DNA from: Homarus americanus
Lineage: Eukaryota > Arthropoda > Malacostraca > Decapoda > Nephropidae
Assembly: GCF_018991925.1 (NCBI RefSeq)
Contig: NW_024722158.1
Span: forward strand, 3,084,283 to 3,148,282
Length of the DNA: 64,000 bases
Direction of reading: 5' to 3'
Each line of letters begins with the position of its first letter. Within the stretch, counting starts at the first letter, position 1. The notes under the pieces are model-generated. The model was not told the origin of the DNA. It saw only the letters and a program-made list of their open reading frames with translations, and did not search any database. This document shows positions 60,209 to 64,000 of the stretch, piece after piece. The position numbers were made by a program, and so were the translations under genes.

Positions 60209-61231
60209 AAAGTATGACCGAAATATTGTTTACCTATTAATTCCACACATGTTTAATTATATGTAACACCAGTTGAGCTAATGGCGTAAGTGGAGCGCCA
60301 ATTTCATTTTACACGGAGACTGGCGTGGCCTGGCCTGGCTTTCCTACACGTTCACCATTACCACATTTCACAAGATGATTTCACATTGCCTCAGGATGTA
60401 CAAGTTTTTACCCTCATGTTCTACACGGACGACCTCGCACGTGTATCAGCCCAGACGTCATAAAAATACCAGTCTAATGCATACCGGTACACAGGGAGAG
60501 GTCAGAGAGTATGCCTGGTGTTGGCCTGCCCTCACTACACTACACTTTCCTCCTTCACCGTCAGCCGCTAGTGTCAAGAGCCTCGGAGGGTTTGTTATTG
60601 TCGTGTGTAGAGTCCGTCTGTCCGTCCTTTTGTTCGTCTTCGTCCTGCGAGGTTTCCGTCTAAATGAGTCATCACTTTCCGCGGGTTTTTTTATCGTCAC
60701 TGTGGCTCACCTCGCTGGCAGTGAACACAGTAACGTGGCCCCAACTATACGACCGTCGTGAATTAATGACTAGATTTCACTGGTGATCGATGACCACCAT
60801 TCAGTGCAGAGTTTTTCGGAACAACATATTTGTGTTGGTGCCAAATTACCAGGAGTTAAGTGGATCATGCGACACTAAACCACGAAAACATTATCCTATT
60901 CAGTGAAATATATTACTCAAGTTAACACACTATATCACCTTCCAGAGTCGAGCTACAGCATCACACTGTCAAGGCGTCTCACCAGGCACAAGTAAACACG
61001 GACCATGAATATGACAACTCACACAGAAACACTATTAAATGTTAGTTAATACAATAAAGCCCAAGCGCTATGTAGATAAGTTCATTTTTTGCATCTGGAA
61101 TAGAGTATATTATTAGGACCAGTTTTGTTAATACCTTCCTGGGGCACACAGGTCCACCAGTGTTATTAAGACGTACCGAGACCAGGTGTGGAGGCCTATG
61201 GTGACTTATACAATGATCAGGGGGAAATAAA

Positions 61232-61390
61232 GAATCACCTGAAGATTACACATGCCAGCTTATTTCACCTTAAAAATAGGCCCCCAGCTTATTTTAACTT
61301 TAAGACTAACCACCCTAACACTAACCTAACCCCCCAGGTGTAACGCTAGTGGTTAACCATCAACTGGGGAGGTAATCTTCAGGTGGTCCC
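61232..61390. mobile_element. Foldback element, short-core copy
   Basis: AATCACCTGAAGATTACACA, CAGCTTATTTCACCTTAAAA, a second inner box CCCAGCTTATTTTAACTTTA, ACCACCCTAACACTAACCTA, CCCCCCAGG, then TGTAACGCTAGTGGTTAACC and GGGGAGGTAATCTTCAGGTG. The left arm has one extra sub-repeat, while the right arm is missing one. Confidence 0.7.
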
Positions 61391-61544
61391 GTAATCAGCA
61401 CCACTATCAGAAGGTGTTGACGCATACTTACAACATCAAACAGACGAGCTTGTCATTTATTTTTTCCCGGATAACAAGGGCATAAAATTTTACACAAGAG
61501 TAGCAACACCGAGAGATTTAAGATGGCGTGAGATATTGTTTACT

Positions 61545-61790
61545 GTGTGCACCTTCCCTCTCTCTATCTCCTTCCCCTCTCCCCCTCCGTCTCTCACCTT
61601 CCCCTTCTCTCTCCCATTCCCTCCCTCCCTCTCTCTCTTTCACCTTCTCACCCTCCCATCTCCTCTCCTTCCCTCCCTCCCTCACCCTCTCCCCTCCTCC
61701 CAGTAGTATTCTCTTACGCACTTCAACGCGTCATAAACTAAGGAATGTGTGTACAGATAGGAGGAGGAGGAGGAGGAGGAGGAGGAGGAG
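61545..61790. repeat. Polypyrimidine tract and (GGA)n
   Basis: CTCCCT-rich sequence 61545-61700, then GGA 61760-61790. A CGCCATCTT word (minus strand) precedes at about 61521. Confidence 0.85.
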
Positions 61791-61884
61791 TAGTGTTCCC
61801 TGTTAAGAAATTTCCAAAAGTATGTTAGAGTGTTTTAAACTTCTGTGTAAATATGGTGAAAGGTAAAGTGCGTCCCCGTAGGTC

Positions 61885-62127
61885 TGGACTTACGACCTAT
61901 AAGGGAGAGTACAGGTACACCATACAGTAGACTTAGGCCTTTACTTCCGTACACAAGGAACTAGAATAACCGGCACTGAACTCGCTACCCTCCACTTTCC
62001 CCATCTGCAAAGTAAAGTACCCATTCTCAGCTGGATGGACTAAGGGGGAAGGGGGTTATCAGAAGTTTGAGCCAGGGTCCCTATGACAGGAAACGAGTGC
62101 TATTATCCACTAGGCCACCGCACCCTT
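61885..62127 (-). mobile_element. tRNA-derived SINE, copy 2
   Basis: On the minus strand: A box TGGCCTAGTGG (62117-62107), B box GGCTCAAACTT (62073-62063), 33 bp apart. The body reads GGGTACTTTACTTTGCAGAT, GGGGAAAGTGGAGGGTAGCG, AGTTCAGTGCCGG and TTCCTTGTGTACGGAAGT, aligning in order with copy 1 (54488-54583). The B box is degraded from the pol III consensus, and the insert between head and body is longer than in copy 1. Confidence 0.65.
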
Positions 62128-62237
62128 CCGTATATATATTACAAATGTCCGATAAATGTTGTGAACTGAATGAATATAAAATTGCACCAAGTGTTTAAAA
62201 TTAGCACCATTTATAATAATAAGATAAACATTAAAGG

Positions 62238-62350
62238 AAACACCTGTAGATTAGGCACCCCAACTTAACTCACCTGAAGATTGGACACCTCCAGCTTGAC
62301 TCACCTGGATATTTACCACTAATACCACCTGGGGGGTAACGGCAGGTAAA
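62238..62350 (+). mobile_element. Foldback family, tandem left-arm units
   Basis: CACCTGTAGATTAGGCACCC, CAACTTAACTCACCTGAAGA, TTGGACACCTCCAGCTTGAC and TCACCTGGATATTTACCAC form three arm sub-repeats. They end in CCTGGGGGGTAACGGCAGG, which resembles the start of a right arm. Confidence 0.6.
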
Positions 62351-62381
62351 ACTTGAGGCAGACAACACAGGTGTTACGCGG

Positions 62382-62395
62382 TTTTGGCGGGAAAA
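62382..62395 (+). promoter_or_regulatory. Perfect E2F-type site
   Basis: TTTTGGCGGGAAAA matches the full E2F/DP consensus, including the trailing A run, and is a stronger match than the pair at 23601-23623. No start site or gene is visible beside it. Confidence 0.35.
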
Positions 62396-62524
62396 GTTAC
62401 TTTATGAAAATAGTTTATGGGTGATACTGAATGAATTATTGGGGAGTGAGGCAGCTGTGATTTTTAGGCCTCTGTGTCGCCTTATCTCTCGGAGGGGAGG
62501 GGATAGGGTCAATAATATACTCTC

Positions 62525-62722
62525 GAATCACCGTAAGATTAGACACCCCAGCTTATTTCACCTCAAGATTTGTCACCCTAACGCTAACCTAATCTAACCT
62601 AACACAAACCTAATCTAACATAATTTAATCTAACCTACCATAACCTAACAACCCCAAAGTAACATTAGGGTGTTCAATCATCATGTGAAATAAACTAGGG
62701 GTGTCTAATCTTCAGGTGATCA
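62525..62722. mobile_element. Foldback element, most complete copy
   Basis: Left: GAATCACCGTAAGATTAGAC, ACCCCAGCTTATTTCACCTC, AAGATTTGTCACCCTAACGC. Core: CCTAA-type repeats about 62585-62648. Right: AAAGTAACATTAGGGTGTTC, AATCATCATGTGAAATAAAC, TAGGGGTGTCTAATCTTCAG and GTGATC. The arms are about 60 bp and pair along their whole length with few mismatches. Each arm holds two sub-repeats in the same order. No target-site duplication is evident from reading alone. Confidence 0.8.
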
Positions 62723-63057
62723 TCAACCTACACTGGAGTAATTCAATAACCGATATTGGCTGCTGGGCTTCATTGAGCCAAGTGTGATTTTATTTCGCGC
62801 GACTTGAAATGTCCTCCGTGGTTGAGTGCGGTAGATGTGAAGTAAATTTCCGTATTTAACATTATTTACGCAGACTCGGTAGGTGATGACGTACAGTAGA
62901 GACGGTCAAAATAGTAATGGTGTGGCAACATTATATAAACAAAAAATATTTAAAAGCAAATTAGGTTAAAATCGAGGTATGTGTTTATGCTGGTATTCCT
63001 CACATCACTGTTTATGACGAGTGAGCAAGTGCGTGCGTGAGTGAGAGGGGCCCATAA

Positions 63058-63163
63058 GTATGACGGGCCATTTGGGAAAGTATGCAGACGCAAAGAAACA
63101 CCATGGCCGGGCAATGTACTCGACTACCTTCACTTCCTCAACTGTAAAGGCAAACACCTAACA
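63058..63163 (-). mobile_element. tRNA-derived SINE body, copy 3 (no head)
   Basis: Minus strand GCCTTTACAGTTGAGGAAGT, GAAGGTAGTCGAGTACATTG, CCCGGCCATGGTGTTTCTTTG matches copy 1 (CTTTACAAGTTGAGGAAGTG, AAGGTGGTCGAGTACAGTG, TCGGCCACGGTGCCTCCTTG). No A or B box lies upstream, so it is truncated at the 5' end. Confidence 0.65.
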
Positions 63164-63355
63164 CAACCACCAATAACAACATCTATCAATTAAATACAGG
63201 TAAATCACAGTCACCTCACCTTCGGCACCAACGCCTCTCAACTCCAACAGGTAGATATGGCTCCATAACTCCTCTCTGAGAAAGACAAAATTCCTCGCTA
63301 AATATAGATACGTTGTGTGGCTGACTGTACAGGTGGACACTAATACTTTTACCTG

Positions 63356-63362
63356 AATAATA

Positions 63363-63406
<44 letters not shown>

Positions 63407-63430
63407 GAAGAAGAAGAAGAAGAAGAAGAG
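63356..63430. repeat. (AAT)n-(AAG)n compound trinucleotide
   Basis: AAT run of about 15 units passing directly into AAG units. Confidence 0.95.
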
Positions 63431-63479
63431 ACAGTGGTGGTGCTTGACAAGTGAGAATCATATTCCCCTTCACGCCCCC

Positions 63480-63670
63480 ACATTCTCCATGCCTTCCTCT
63501 TCCTCCTCCATTCCTCTAAATCTCTCTCCTCCCCCGTCTCCTTCAGGCCTTTACCTCCTCTACACACTTCCTCACCCCTCCCCTATGTCTTCCATTTCTT
63601 CACGCACCCCTTCCTCCACACCACCCCCCCCTCCTCCATGACACCCCCTCCCTCTCCAAGCCACCCCCTC
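63480..63670. repeat. C/T-rich tract
   Basis: CCCCTCCCT-rich low-complexity sequence. The remainder to 64000 holds unique sequence and a short GT run at 63943-63962. Confidence 0.8.
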
Positions 63671-64000
63671 CCTCGTAATATGACCACAACTATTGATCCA
63701 ATGGTCACTAACATGGTCACACACAGACATACATGCACACACACATCGATCTGTCCCACACACCACTACCCTCCACCCGCGGGGAATAATTTGTATATGT
63801 TTTGTTGGACAGAGGTGTTTCGGCGTCAACAAATAGCTGGAATAAGGCACCTTGTTATTACTCCAGCTGTAGGCGAAAATTTACCACACAGTTTACCTTG
63901 TGTTTAGTGCTATTTTATTACTCCCCGCAGCTTGTGTTACGAACTGTGTGTGTGTGTGTGTGAGGGGTGAATGTTGGAGAGGGGGTAAGAATGTGTTTGT

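Noticed and set aside
60375..60761. Overlapping 128- and 80-codon frames on both strands as a gene
   Set aside because: No recognised motif, no splice context or start context better than chance; overlapping frames on both strands suggest compositional bias.

Overview
The window looks like non-coding DNA of an arthropod, most likely a decapod crustacean. The clues are an extreme density of dinucleotide microsatellites (GT/AC and GA/CT, up to about 180 bp), many diverged blocks of the arthropod telomere-type repeat TTAGG/CCTAA away from any chromosome end, a tRNA-related SINE family and a decayed LINE. The species call is an inference. I found no host protein-coding gene that I could name. Almost all long open frames here are microsatellites or minisatellites read in a frame (CVCV, HTHT, RERE, the Ile/Thr/His-rich frame at 8.6-9.5 kb), so they are listed as repeats and not as genes.

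Layout. 1-33 kb is a dense mosaic of microsatellites, polypurine/polypyrimidine tracts and minisatellites. The large arrays are an ~89 bp GT-rich unit (4.9-5.3 kb), an ~28 bp unit (5.6-6.9 kb), a 20 bp unit (8.6-9.5 kb), a 52 bp unit (17.0-17.3 kb) and a 44 bp unit (22.6-23.5 kb). 33.2-44.5 kb is a different, AT-richer compartment nearly free of GT/GA microsatellites. It holds a decayed LINE reading frame on the minus strand (38.26-38.6 kb) and ends at a CpG-rich, promoter-like segment (44.6-45.2 kb). 45-52 kb is mostly unique AT-rich sequence. 52-64 kb returns to mixed sequence with three SINE copies (54.4, 61.9-62.1 and 63.1 kb).

The most interesting structure is a family of foldback elements, about 17 whole or partial copies spread over the window. 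Each arm is built from two direct sub-repeats beginning CACCTGAAGATTA, and the arms flank or abut a TTAGG/CCTAA core of variable length. The best complete copies are at 62525-62722, 24134-24313 and 16271-16368. Half copies always show one arm joined to a core whose strand is fixed relative to the arm. I know of no named family with this architecture.

Regulatory-looking points, none proven: at least nine perfect TGACGTCA octamers (three within 66 bp at 7.7-7.8 kb), a perfect 10 bp inverted pair of CCAAT boxes at 5.4-5.5 kb, two identical CCAAT decamers exactly 40 bp apart at 56.6 kb, E2F-type sites at 23.6 and 62.4 kb, and a ZNF143/Staf-type plus NRF1-like combination at 45.16-45.19 kb. One candidate terminal exon follows a strong 3' splice site at 11387.
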